This document shows positions 42,852 to 50,737 of a stretch of DNA of 51,975 bases, piece by piece; within the stretch, counting starts at the first letter, position 1, and every line of letters starts with the position of its first letter. This DNA is from Betaproteobacteria bacterium (GTDB lineage: Bacteria; Pseudomonadota; Gammaproteobacteria; Burkholderiales; Usitatibacteraceae): assembly GCA_011391275.1 (NCBI GenBank), contig JAABQW010000252.1:1-51975 (forward strand), written 5' to 3'. The notes under the pieces were generated by a model. It was not told the origin of the DNA and ran no database searches. It was given only the letters and a program-made list of their open reading frames with translations. The position numbers were made by a program, and so were the translations under genes.

Positions 42852-43522
42852 CAGGACACCACGAGCGCCAGCGCGAAGCCGTCGTAGCCCTTGCCGCCCA
42901 CCGTCTGCAGGGCGGTCGCGGAAACGCGCGGTTCGCCCGCCATCATGAGGTTCAGCCGCCGCACACCCTGCACCGCCGCATCCGCGCTCGCGGCGTCGGC
43001 CACGGCGCCCTTGCGGACCACGTTGTCCACCACGATCACCGTGCCGCGGCGGGAGAGCTTCAGCGCCCACTCGAAGTACTCCGGATTCGAGGGCTTGTCG
43101 GCGTCGATGAAGATGAAGTCGAAGGGGCCGGCGCCCTCGCGCTCGAGTTCCGGCAGCGTGTCGATGGCGCGGCCCAGGCGCACCTGCACCACGTTCGCGA
43201 GCCCGGCGCGCGCGAGGTTTGCGCGCGCCACCTTCGCGTGGTTCGCGTCCACCTCGAGGGTGACGAGGCGCCCGCCCCCGGGCGGCAGCGCGCGCGCGAG
43301 CCAGATGGCGCTGTAGCCGCCGAGGGTGCCGATCTCCAGGATGTTCCTCGCGCCCTGGATGCGCGCGAGCAGGTGCAGGAACTTGCCCTGCGGCGGCGAG
43401 ACGCTGATCGCCGGCAGGCCCGCGGCCTCGCTGTCGTGAAGCGCGGCCTCGAGCATCGTGTCGGGCCTGGCGAGCGTTTCGGAGAGGTAGTCGTCGACCG
43501 CGTCCCAAGTTGCCTGGTTCAT
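42851..43522 (-). CDS. Class I SAM-dependent O-methyltransferase
   Basis: 223 aa, catechol/caffeoyl-CoA O-methyltransferase type (Methyltransf_3). SAM motif I is NILEIGTLGGYSAIWLA, motif II acidic residue LVTLEVDANHAKVA, and the metal-binding FDFIFIDADKPSNPEYFEW contains the conserved Asp residues. It methylates a hydroxyl of a small aromatic or similar acceptor; the substrate is unknown. Coupled by ATGA to the downstream epimerase-like gene and 14 nt after the cyclophilin gene. Confidence 0.93.
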   Translation of the reverse strand: MNQATWDAVDDYLSETLARPDTMLEAALHDSEAAGLPAISVSPPQGKFLHLLARIQGARNILEIGTLGGYSAIWLARALPPGGGRLVTLEVDANHAKVARANLARAGLANVVQVRLGRAIDTLPELEREGAGPFDFIFIDADKPSNPEYFEWALKLSRRGTVIVVDNVVRKGAVADAASADAAVQGVRRLNLMMAGEPRVSATALQTVGGKGYDGFALALVVS

Positions 43523-43535
43523 GCCCCCAAGACTA

Positions 43536-44186
43536 TCACCACTGGGCCGAGAGGAGCCGCACGCGCCTGAGCACCACGCGCGTGACGGGCAGGTGCTCGT
43601 GCGGGGCGCGTTCCTTCGTCACCGGCGCCTGTGCGATGCGCTCCACCACGTCCCATCCCGAGACGACGCGGCCGAAGACCGCATGGCCCTCGATCTCGGT
43701 GCCGGCGGGCGCCACCTGCGGGCCGCGCGGCGTGGGCACCCACGTGTCCGCCTCGAAGCGCCGGTAGTCGAGGAAGTCGTTGTCGGCGAGGTTGAAGTAG
43801 AACCCGTGCGGAGGAAGGCCGTGCCCCGCGGCGTTGCCGCGGACGAGCGCGACTGTCCCGCGGCGGTTGCCGCCGCCGTTCTTCGCCTCCGACCTGTAGG
43901 GTGCGACGCGCGCCGTGGGCCACACCGGGAACAGGTCTGGGGTGTCGGCGCGGTTCGCGTATTCGCCCCCCTGGACGACGAATTCCTTCACGACGCGGTG
44001 GAACAGGGTGTTGTCGTAGGTTCCCGCCCGGGCGCAGGCGGCGAAAGCGCCCACGGACTTCGGGGCGTTCCTCGCATCCAGCTCGATCGTGACGTCGCCC
44101 ATCGAGGTCTCGAGCACGGCGTGGTGAGGCGCGGCGGCGTGCGCCGCAAGGCAGAGGCCGAGGAGGGCGGCGGCGAGGAGCCTCAT
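43536..44186 (-). CDS. Periplasmic peptidyl-prolyl isomerase (cyclophilin type)
   Basis: 216 aa with a signal peptide (MRLLAAALLGLCLAAHAA). The cyclophilin core is visible: AVLETSMGDVTIELDARNAP, FHRVVKEFVVQGG (catalytic Arg), FYFNLADNDFLDY and HAVFGRVVSGWDVV. It speeds Xaa-Pro isomerisation during folding of exported proteins. It lies 9 nt after the gene for another exported protein, with which it is probably co-transcribed. Confidence 0.93.
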   Translation of the reverse strand: MRLLAAALLGLCLAAHAAAPHHAVLETSMGDVTIELDARNAPKSVGAFAACARAGTYDNTLFHRVVKEFVVQGGEYANRADTPDLFPVWPTARVAPYRSEAKNGGGNRRGTVALVRGNAAGHGLPPHGFYFNLADNDFLDYRRFEADTWVPTPRGPQVAPAGTEIEGHAVFGRVVSGWDVVERIAQAPVTKERAPHEHLPVTRVVLRRVRLLSAQW

Positions 44187-44195
44187 GGCCGGACT

Positions 44196-45527
44196 TCAGC
44201 AACCCTGCGACTGGAACGACGACGTGCGCTTCACCAGGCGCCCCGGTTCCTGCGTCCGCGTCCAGGCGTGGCTCATGGCGTTGTTGTAGTGCGGCATCCA
44301 GTCGATCGCGATCGACAGCCGGCCGCTGCCGTCGAGATCGCCGGCCGAGAGGGTCATCGGGCCGTCGTCCATGAGGGGTTGCGTGACGAGGAGAGCCTGC
44401 TTCACTCCCCGGTGCTGGAGGGAGACGACGAGCGTGAGCCCGCCGCCGCTGCCGTACAGCCCGAAGGGCAGCTGCGGGAAGTAGTTCGGCCCCTCCTCCT
44501 TGCCCTGCCAGGTGGGCACCAGTTCCGCGAGCACCCGGTAGCTCTCGCCGGCAAAGGCGAGCACGAAGTCGCGCTTCACCCCCGGCGAGAGGAAACCGCC
44601 CTGCGGGTTGGCGTAGATCGCGATCCCCTTCACCTTCATCGGCCCGGACAGGGCGTAGGCCGCGGGCGTGGCCGGCCTCGCTTCCGGCAGCCGGTATTCC
44701 GGATAGGGGCGCGGCGAGTTGGCATGGCGCCACTCCTCGTAGCCGGCCTCCTCGATGCCCGACGAGAAGCCGTTTTCGGGGTCGTCGGGGTCGTGGGTGG
44801 CGCCGGCGGCGGCATGACTGCCATCGGTGCGGCTCACGGAAAGGATGTGGTCGACTTCGCCCGTGGCGAGCGTGCGCCGCAGGAGGAAGTCGGGCCTGCC
44901 GTCACCGGTGAGGTCGCCCGCCCAGAGCACCGCCTGCTCCCGGAACACGAGGCCCGCGTGGCGGCCGAGCACGACCTGCGGTGCGGCGCCAACGCCTGTG
45001 ACCGTGAGCCGCATGGATCCGGGAAGGCTCCGGCCGCCGGGCCCCTTCACGGCATCCGCGCGCAGGATCCAGCGCCTGCCGTGGAGGTCGAACTCGCGCC
45101 GCCAGCCCTCGCGGACCGTCTCGTCGACGTTCACGCCGGGCATCGTCCCGGTCTCGAGCCGGCCGGCGTCCGGGCCGGTGCCGCGCGGCAGGATCCGAAA
45201 CACCAGCAGCGGCGGTTGCGCGTAATCGGGCTCCGCGAAACGCGTGTCGGCTTCGGGCCGCTTCCAGTCGAAGGCACCGGGCCGTTCGCGGAAACCCCGG
45301 AAGGCCTCGACGTGCAACTCGCCGTCGCGCCAGTCGAGGGCGTACCACGGGGAGCCGGCCTTCGCGCCGATGCCCAGGGCGTCCTCGAACTCCGCGAGCG
45401 ACCGGCCGGAGAGCGGCCGGGAGTGGAGCGGAAGGGGCTCGAGGAAATCGACGGATGGCGCGGCAAGGCAGGCGTGCGAGGCGAGTGCGAGGAGGAAGGC
45501 GGGGATCGCGCGCAGGAGGGTCTTCAT
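44196..45527 (-). CDS. Exported protein with FG-GAP/EF-hand-like motif, unknown function
   Basis: 443 aa. Signal peptide MKTLLRAIPAFLLALASHACLA. The body is Gly/Arg/Trp-rich and probably beta-structured. Two calcium-loop-like segments are visible: DLTGDGRPDFLL (about residue 205) and DLDGSGRLSIAID (about 395), as in FG-GAP/VCBS repeats. No enzymatic motif recognised. Probably periplasmic or surface-bound, co-transcribed with the cyclophilin, which may be its chaperone (inference). Confidence 0.8.
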   Translation of the reverse strand: MKTLLRAIPAFLLALASHACLAAPSVDFLEPLPLHSRPLSGRSLAEFEDALGIGAKAGSPWYALDWRDGELHVEAFRGFRERPGAFDWKRPEADTRFAEPDYAQPPLLVFRILPRGTGPDAGRLETGTMPGVNVDETVREGWRREFDLHGRRWILRADAVKGPGGRSLPGSMRLTVTGVGAAPQVVLGRHAGLVFREQAVLWAGDLTGDGRPDFLLRRTLATGEVDHILSVSRTDGSHAAAGATHDPDDPENGFSSGIEEAGYEEWRHANSPRPYPEYRLPEARPATPAAYALSGPMKVKGIAIYANPQGGFLSPGVKRDFVLAFAGESYRVLAELVPTWQGKEEGPNYFPQLPFGLYGSGGGLTLVVSLQHRGVKQALLVTQPLMDDGPMTLSAGDLDGSGRLSIAIDWMPHYNNAMSHAWTRTQEPGRLVKRTSSFQSQGC

Positions 45528-45629
45528 GGGGCGTGCCGGGAATGTCGTGTACCCAGCATAGGCATCCGGCGACTCGCGATCCTGCCCGGCCGCGGATCAA
45601 TTCTGGCCGACTGCGGGCAGGGTGCGCCT

Positions 45630-46058
45630 TCAGGACGGGCGGTCGACGCGCTTCCCGGCCATGTCGGCCACGGCCTTCCCGACGATCGCCTCCAGCACCT
45701 CGAGATCCACGTCGGCCAGCTTCCGGAGGTACAGGCAGGACTCGCTCGTCTTGTGCCTGCCCAGCCTGCCGAGGAGGTCCGCGTAGCGCGCGAACCCCGG
45801 CATGATGTAGAGCGTGAGATCGTTCTTCCGGGGCGAGAAGCCGATCACCGGCCAATCGCCCTCGCGGCCGCTTTCATGGCGGTACCGGTAGGTGCCGAAG
45901 CCCACGATGCGCGTGCCCCACATGACGGGTTTCGCCCCGGTCGCCGCTTCCATGAGCTTCGCGACCGTCCGGCAGTCGCGGCGGCGCTCCTCGTCGGGAA
46001 TGGCGGCGAGGAACGCCGCCACGCTGGCGCCGGTGGGCTTCGTCTTCGCTTCGGCCAT
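45630..46058 (-). CDS. DUF1801 domain protein
   Basis: 142 aa. The DUF1801 (YdhG-like) pattern is clear: VAAFLAAIPDEERRRDCRTV, KPVMWGTRIVGFGTY, VIGFSPRKNDLTLYIMPG, and the C-terminal KTSESCLYLRKLADVD. Small cytoplasmic protein of unknown activity; the fold is shared with frataxin-like and DUF5655 proteins. It lies 32 nt after the carbonic anhydrase gene. Confidence 0.88.
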   Translation of the reverse strand: MAEAKTKPTGASVAAFLAAIPDEERRRDCRTVAKLMEAATGAKPVMWGTRIVGFGTYRYRHESGREGDWPVIGFSPRKNDLTLYIMPGFARYADLLGRLGRHKTSESCLYLRKLADVDLEVLEAIVGKAVADMAGKRVDRPS

Positions 46059-46090
46059 GCTCGCCTCCCCGCCCGGATCGGGCCCCGGCG

Positions 46091-46756
46091 TCAGGCAGGA
46101 TCCGCCGCGCGAAGTGCCGCGAGCGCCTCCGCGCGCCGTTCGTCGACTTCCGCCAGCGCACTCACGGTCACGCCGAGGTCGCGCAGCATCCCGTCGGCGA
46201 TGCCGTAGACCCAGCCGTGCACCGAGACGTCCTGCCCGCGCTCCCACGCGTCGCGCAGGATCGAGGTCTCGCACACGTTCACCACCTGCTCGACCACGTT
46301 GAGCTCGCACAGCCGGTCGGCCTGCGCGCCCGCGTCGGCAAGCACCGAGAGGATGTCGGGGTACTTGTTGCGCACGTCCTGCACGTGGCGCAGCCAGTTC
46401 TCCACGAGCCCCAGCCGGTCGCGCCCGAGTGCGGCGCGCACGCCGCTGCAGCCGTAGTGCCCGACCACCATCACGTGCCGGACCTTCAGCACCTCCACCG
46501 CGAACTGGATCACGGACAGGCAGTTGAGGTCCGTGTGGACCACCACGTTGGCGACGTTGCGGTGCACGAAGAGCTCGCCGGGCAGGAGGCCGACGATGTC
46601 GTTGGCCGGCACGCGGCTGTCGGCGCAGCCGATCCAGAGGTACTCCGGCGATTGCTGCTGCGAGAGCTTCCGGAAGAACGCGGGATCGTTCTTGCGGATG
46701 CGCTCGGACCACGCGCGGTTGTTGTCGAACAGCCGGGAAAGTGTGCGCATCTTCAT
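46091..46756 (-). CDS. can: Beta-class carbonic anhydrase
   Basis: 221 aa, aligning along its length with E. coli Can as I recall it. Zinc ligands Cys44, His100 and Cys103 (WIGCADSRVP, VVGHYGCSGV) and the catalytic Asp46-Arg48 dyad are all present, along with ELFVHRNVAN, CELNVVEQV and HGWVYGI. It interconverts CO2 and bicarbonate in the cytoplasm to feed carboxylases at air-level CO2. The start overlaps the stop of the DUF457-like membrane gene (ATGA). Confidence 0.96.
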   Translation of the reverse strand: MKMRTLSRLFDNNRAWSERIRKNDPAFFRKLSQQQSPEYLWIGCADSRVPANDIVGLLPGELFVHRNVANVVVHTDLNCLSVIQFAVEVLKVRHVMVVGHYGCSGVRAALGRDRLGLVENWLRHVQDVRNKYPDILSVLADAGAQADRLCELNVVEQVVNVCETSILRDAWERGQDVSVHGWVYGIADGMLRDLGVTVSALAEVDERRAEALAALRAADPA

Positions 46757-47421
46757 CTCGTTCGGGCCAGCGTGGCCGGGCGGCGGTGATTATCGGCCCA
46801 GAAGGCCCACAGGACCAGAAGCCACTGCGCCTGGCCCACCCAGGCGATCGCCCCGGTGCCGGGCGGCGGGGGTCCGAGCAGGTTGCCGGCGTGGACCAGG
46901 AGGAGGAACGCGACGAGCACGGCCCAGGCCCACCTGCCGATGGCGTCGGCGGGGCGGGTGCTCCTCGCGTAGAGCCACGCGCCGGCGGCGAAGAGGGGCA
47001 GTTCGATCGCCAGCGACACGGCGTGCGATGACCACGCGCCGAGCCCGACCAACGTTGCCGACCCCGGGAAGAGGGGCAGGTCGGGCTGGTGGACGATCGC
47101 GTCGAGGAACCAGTGGCTCAGGACGAGCGCGGCGAGCACCAGGGCGCCGCTGCGATCGCGCTTCAGCGCCAGGTAGGCCGCCCCGACCGCGAGGGCCCAT
47201 CCCGCCACCGCCAGGAGGCTGTGCGACACGGGGTAGTGCTCGAAGACGAGCGGCGTGACGGCGGTTGCGCCCGGCTCGATGCGCACGCGCTCGACGCCGG
47301 CGAGGAGCAGCGTCGGCCAGAGCAGGTCGATGAACTGCGCTGCCGCGAAGAGCCAGCCCAGGGAGACCTGCGGCGCGATCGCCTTCGCGCCGAATCCCGC
47401 GCCGAAGTGACCGAGGAACAT
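46753..47421 (-). CDS. DUF457/YdjM-like membrane protein (putative metal-dependent hydrolase)
   Basis: 222 aa with about six hydrophobic segments. The conserved His/Asp motifs of this family are visible: MFLGHFGAGFGAK at the start, HYPVSHSLLAV, and SHWFLDAIVHQPD. Databases call the family membrane-bound metal-dependent hydrolase, but no activity is firmly shown as far as I know. Coupled to can by a 4-nt overlap; a link to CO2/bicarbonate handling is only suggested by the position. Confidence 0.85.
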   Translation of the reverse strand: MFLGHFGAGFGAKAIAPQVSLGWLFAAAQFIDLLWPTLLLAGVERVRIEPGATAVTPLVFEHYPVSHSLLAVAGWALAVGAAYLALKRDRSGALVLAALVLSHWFLDAIVHQPDLPLFPGSATLVGLGAWSSHAVSLAIELPLFAAGAWLYARSTRPADAIGRWAWAVLVAFLLLVHAGNLLGPPPPGTGAIAWVGQAQWLLVLWAFWADNHRRPATLARTR

Positions 47422-47489
47422 GGCCGGATCAGGCCCCGCGGGGAGCGCGCAGGCCGGCCGCCGCGGCCCCGGGTACCCGGATCATCGAC

Positions 47490-47846
47490 TCACTTCCCCT
47501 TCTCCAGCAGGGCCCTGAGATCGGCGAAGGGCGAGTGCGTCGCCGCGGCGGGCATCGACCCGCCGCCGCCACCGCCGGTGGCCTCGAGTTGCCTCTGGTG
47601 CTCGTTGTCGTGGCAATACACGCACAGCAGCTCCCAGTTGCTCCCGTCGGGCGGGTTGTTGTCGTGGTTGTGGTCGCGATGGTGCACGGTGAGCTCGCGC
47701 AGGTTGGCGCGCGTGAAGGTGCGCGCGCAGCGCCCGCAGACCCACGGGTAGATCTTCAGCGCCTGGTCGCGGTAGGTGAGGCTGCGGCTGTCGGCTGCGC
47801 GCCGGGCCTCGGCGACGATGCGGTCGAGCTTGGCGGAATCGGCCAT
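47490..47846 (-). CDS. yajD: YajD family HNH nuclease
   Basis: 118 aa. The HNH core is complete: CGRCARTF (zinc knuckle), LTVHHRDHNHDNNPPDGSN and LLCVYCHDNEH. Length and sequence match YajD of E. coli, a small HNH protein of unknown role. A Gly run followed by SMPAA marks a flexible linker before a short helical tail. The ATG lies 9 nt after the gene for a secreted protein. Confidence 0.94.
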   Translation of the reverse strand: MADSAKLDRIVAEARRAADSRSLTYRDQALKIYPWVCGRCARTFTRANLRELTVHHRDHNHDNNPPDGSNWELLCVYCHDNEHQRQLEATGGGGGGSMPAAATHSPFADLRALLEKGK

Positions 47847-47855
47847 GGCGCGCCC

Positions 47856-48320
47856 CTACTGCAGGCGCCGCACGCGGGGCGAGCGGTTGGTGCCCTCGAT
47901 CTCCAGGTAGAAGGCGCCCAGGGCCCCGCGGCGCACGCGGACCTTCGGGTTGTCGATCGAGTGGAAGCCCTTGCTGTCGTCCACCACCTGCCAGACCTGC
48001 CCGTTGGCGAGGCGGATGTTCTCGTTGGGGCCCCAGCCCTCGAAGCGGCCGGGGATGGTGCTGTCGACCGCCTCGAGCTGCGTGAACGCCTGCTTGCGCT
48101 CGAGCCCGAACTGCTCCGGGGTGGTGGACGGAGCGGGTTGCGCCTGCGGCGCGGCGGCCGCGGGAGCAACGGCAGCCTTCGGTGGCGTGGCAGGCACCGG
48201 CAATGCGTCGTAGCAGGCAAGCCGCGCGGATGCGTCCTTGAGGGTGCGGCACTTGAGGAGACCGGCGTCATCGGCGAGCGCGGGCGAGGCGGCGAGCAGC
48301 AGGAGTGCGAGTACCCTCAT
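47856..48320 (-). CDS. Small exported protein with CRxLxDxxxRLxCYD motif
   Basis: 154 aa. Signal peptide MRVLALLLLAASPALA. Directly after it comes LLKCRTLKDASARLACYDAL, a Cys-containing motif I have seen near the N-terminus of many exported proteobacterial proteins; the two Cys may form a disulfide. An Ala/Pro linker follows, then a beta-rich domain (FEGWGPNENIRLANGQVWQV, KVRVRRGALGAFYLEIEG). Function unknown. It precedes yajD by 9 nt. Confidence 0.82.
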   Translation of the reverse strand: MRVLALLLLAASPALADDAGLLKCRTLKDASARLACYDALPVPATPPKAAVAPAAAAPQAQPAPSTTPEQFGLERKQAFTQLEAVDSTIPGRFEGWGPNENIRLANGQVWQVVDDSKGFHSIDNPKVRVRRGALGAFYLEIEGTNRSPRVRRLQ

Positions 48321-48396
48321 GGGGATCGATGTGTCCGGGGAGAAAGGCGCATTCTGTGGGCGCGGCGGGGCGGGGTCAAACGCGGTTCGCCGGGCG

Positions 48397-49149
48397 CTAC
48401 TTCGCGTCCTTGCGCGGCGCGCCGGCATTCGCCTTGAGGTCCTTCTCGGCATTCCGGATGATCTCGGCGAGAACGACGGCGACCTCCTTCGGCTGCTTCC
48501 CGGCCTGCGCCTTGCAGATCGCCAGGACGCGCGGGTGGTGGACCGCGTTGGCGGTGAGCGACCACCGGGCCGCGCCGCCGGCCAGCGACCTGGCCTTGTC
48601 GCCCTGCGCGTCGGTCCAGGGCAGGGCCGACATGACCCGCAGGACGGGCCGTTCGTCGCCCGTGGCCATGAAGCTGCCCCACAGGGCGTCGAGCACCCAG
48701 GTGCCCTGCTCGAGGGGGACCTGGTCGAGCTTCGGGGCGGCGTTCTGCGAGAGTTCGTCGTACATCGCCTTCTGCTCCGGCACCGACCGGGAGAGGCCGG
48801 CGAGGAGCTTTCCCGCTTCCGGATGACCCGAGTACCAGAGGCCGAGCGCCAGCACGGGCTGCTCCGCCTTGGGAAGCGACACCAGCCTGGAGGCCGCCTC
48901 GCGGGCGACGGCCGGCTCCTTGCGCATCACGCCGGACAGGAAGCCGATCATCGACGGCAACGACTTGCCGTCCTTCAGGAGGCCGAGGCGGCTCGCGGAG
49001 GCGATGGCCTCGACGGCGCGCGCGGGCTCGGGCTTCAGGTAGTAGTAGGTGATCCACTTGCCGAGTTCCGGGCCGCTCGCGAACGGGGCGGGCGCGGCGG
49101 AGGCGAGGGATGCGGCGAGGCAGGCGAGGACGACGACGAGCGTGCGCAA
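48397..49149 (-). CDS. Exported alpha-helical protein, unknown function
   Basis: 250 aa from a TTG start (AGGGAAA upstream); no ATG/GTG precedes the signal peptide LRTLVVVLACLAASLASA. The mature part is helical, with repeats of roughly 35 residues that suggest a HEAT/TPR-like solenoid (VAREAASRLVSLPKAEQPVL, HPRVLAICKAQAGKQPKEVA), and a basic C-terminus (APRKDAK). No known domain is recognised. Divergent from the SDR gene at 49245. Confidence 0.78.
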   Translation of the reverse strand: MRTLVVVLACLAASLASAAPAPFASGPELGKWITYYYLKPEPARAVEAIASASRLGLLKDGKSLPSMIGFLSGVMRKEPAVAREAASRLVSLPKAEQPVLALGLWYSGHPEAGKLLAGLSRSVPEQKAMYDELSQNAAPKLDQVPLEQGTWVLDALWGSFMATGDERPVLRVMSALPWTDAQGDKARSLAGGAARWSLTANAVHHPRVLAICKAQAGKQPKEVAVVLAEIIRNAEKDLKANAGAPRKDAK

Positions 49150-49244
49150 GATGGGGTTTCCCTGGAGGGCGATGCGGCCCCGGTCGGCGGCATCCGATCG
49201 GGCATTCTACTGAACGCGCGCCGCCGGCATGGGAGAATGCAACC

Positions 49245-49982
49245 ATGGATCTCTACATCGTCACCGGGCACACCAGGGGACTCGGCCAGGCGCTGGTGGC
49301 GCAGCTGGGCGCCGAGCCGGACATCGATCTCGTCGCCCTCGGGCGGGCAAAGGACGGCCCCATCCCCGGGGGCGCGCAGCTCTTCGTGGACCTCGCCGAT
49401 TCCCGCGCCGTCGAGGCGGCGTTCGATCGCGTCGAGGAGCGGCTGCGCGGCAGGCGCTTCGCCAAGGCGGTGCTCGTCAACAACGCCGGCGTGATCTCTC
49501 CCGTGGGCATGGTCGACCGCGTCGAGGCGATCGAACTGGAGCGCGCCCTCGCCATCAACTTCACCGCGCCCATTCTCCTCATGCGCCGCTTCCTCATCGC
49601 GACGGCGACTTCCGCGAAACTGCGGCGCGTGATCAACATCTCCTCCGGCGCGGGCCGCCGCCCCATCTTCGGCTGGGGCGCCTACTGCGCGGCCAAGGCC
49701 GGCATCGACATGGCCACGCGGGTGGCCGCGCTCGAGGCGCAGACGGCGCAAACCGGCGTGCAGGTCGTGAGCCTCGCGCCCGGGGTCATCGACACGCCCA
49801 TGCAGGGCGTGGTGCGAAGCGCGACCCCCGAGGAGTTCGTCGACGTCGAGCGCTTCCGCCAGATGAAGGCGGCCGGGGAGCTTCGCGACCCGGTGGACGT
49901 GGCCGCCGACATCCTTCGCCACGAGAGATCCGGGAAGCTCTTCGCCGAGCCGATCGCCGACCTGCGCACGCTGGGCGCGTGA
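49245..49982 (+). CDS. Short-chain dehydrogenase/reductase (sepiapterin-reductase-like)
   Basis: 245 aa. The cofactor motif is TGHTRGLG (residues 7-14), with NNAG further on. The catalytic Ser is in INISSGAGRR and YxxxK in YCAAKAG. The missing acidic residue after strand 2 (VALGRAKDG) favours NADPH. The layout resembles sepiapterin reductase/YueD-type benzil reductases; the substrate is unknown. The next gene starts inside its stop (GTGA). Confidence 0.92.
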   Translation: MDLYIVTGHTRGLGQALVAQLGAEPDIDLVALGRAKDGPIPGGAQLFVDLADSRAVEAAFDRVEERLRGRRFAKAVLVNNAGVISPVGMVDRVEAIELERALAINFTAPILLMRRFLIATATSAKLRRVINISSGAGRRPIFGWGAYCAAKAGIDMATRVAALEAQTAQTGVQVVSLAPGVIDTPMQGVVRSATPEEFVDVERFRQMKAAGELRDPVDVAADILRHERSGKLFAEPIADLRTLGA

Positions 49983-50737
49983 TCACCGACCCGTTCTTCT
50001 ACGCCGTGGCCATTCCCGCGGTGCTGGTGATGGGCGTCTCCAAGGGCGGTTTCGGCAGCGGCCTGGGCATCATCGCCACGCCGCTCGTGGCGCTGGCCGT
50101 TCCCACGCCGCAGGCCGCGGCGATCATGCTGCCGATCCTGCTGGTGATGGATGCGACGGGGCTCGCGGCCTATCGCGGCACGTTCCACCGCAGGAACCTC
50201 GGGCTGCTCCTCGCCGGCGGGGTGGCGGGCATCGCCATGGGCGCGCTCACCTTCCGCTTTTTCAGCGAGGCGATGATCCGCGTGCTGCTGGGCGCGATGG
50301 CGATCGTCTTCGTGGCGCACCGCATGCACCAGGGCGGCACGGCCGCGCCGGCGGAGACGCCGTCGCGGGCCAAGGGCCTCTTCTGGTCCACGGTCTCCGG
50401 CCTCACCAGCACCATCGCGCACGCGGGCGGGCCGCCGCTCGGCGTCTACCTCCTGCCGCAGAAGCTCGACAAGGCGATCCTCGTGGGCACCACCGTGATC
50501 TTCTTCGCGGTGATCAACGCGGTGAAGCTCGTGCCGTACTTCTGGCTCGGTCTCTTCGACGCGCGCAACCTCTCCACCTCCCTCGTCCTCGCGCCGCTGG
50601 CGCCCTTCGGAATCTGGCTGGGCGTGTGGCTCATGCGGCGGCTGTCGCAGGAGCTCTTCTACCGCATCGCCTACACGATGCTGGTGGTCGTGGGCCTCAA
50701 GCTTCTCTGGGACGGCGTGCGCGGCCTCGCGGCCTGA
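49979..50737 (+). CDS. TauE/SafE family membrane transporter
   Basis: 252 aa from a GTG overlapping the SDR stop. About eight membrane helices in two repeated halves; family motifs FGSGLGIIATPLVAL and STIAHAGGPPLGVYLLPQ are present. The family exports sulfite, sulfoacetate or related organic anions; the substrate here is not predictable. The last 41 nt overlap the convergent gene that ends at 50697. Confidence 0.93.
   Translation: MITDPFFYAVAIPAVLVMGVSKGGFGSGLGIIATPLVALAVPTPQAAAIMLPILLVMDATGLAAYRGTFHRRNLGLLLAGGVAGIAMGALTFRFFSEAMIRVLLGAMAIVFVAHRMHQGGTAAPAETPSRAKGLFWSTVSGLTSTIAHAGGPPLGVYLLPQKLDKAILVGTTVIFFAVINAVKLVPYFWLGLFDARNLSTSLVLAPLAPFGIWLGVWLMRRLSQELFYRIAYTMLVVVGLKLLWDGVRGLAA

Noticed and set aside
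43521-46208. An 895-codon plus-strand frame across the cyclophilin, exported protein and DUF1801 genes
   Set aside because: It spans several well-supported minus-strand genes and intergenic gaps, with no recognisable domain or ribosome site.
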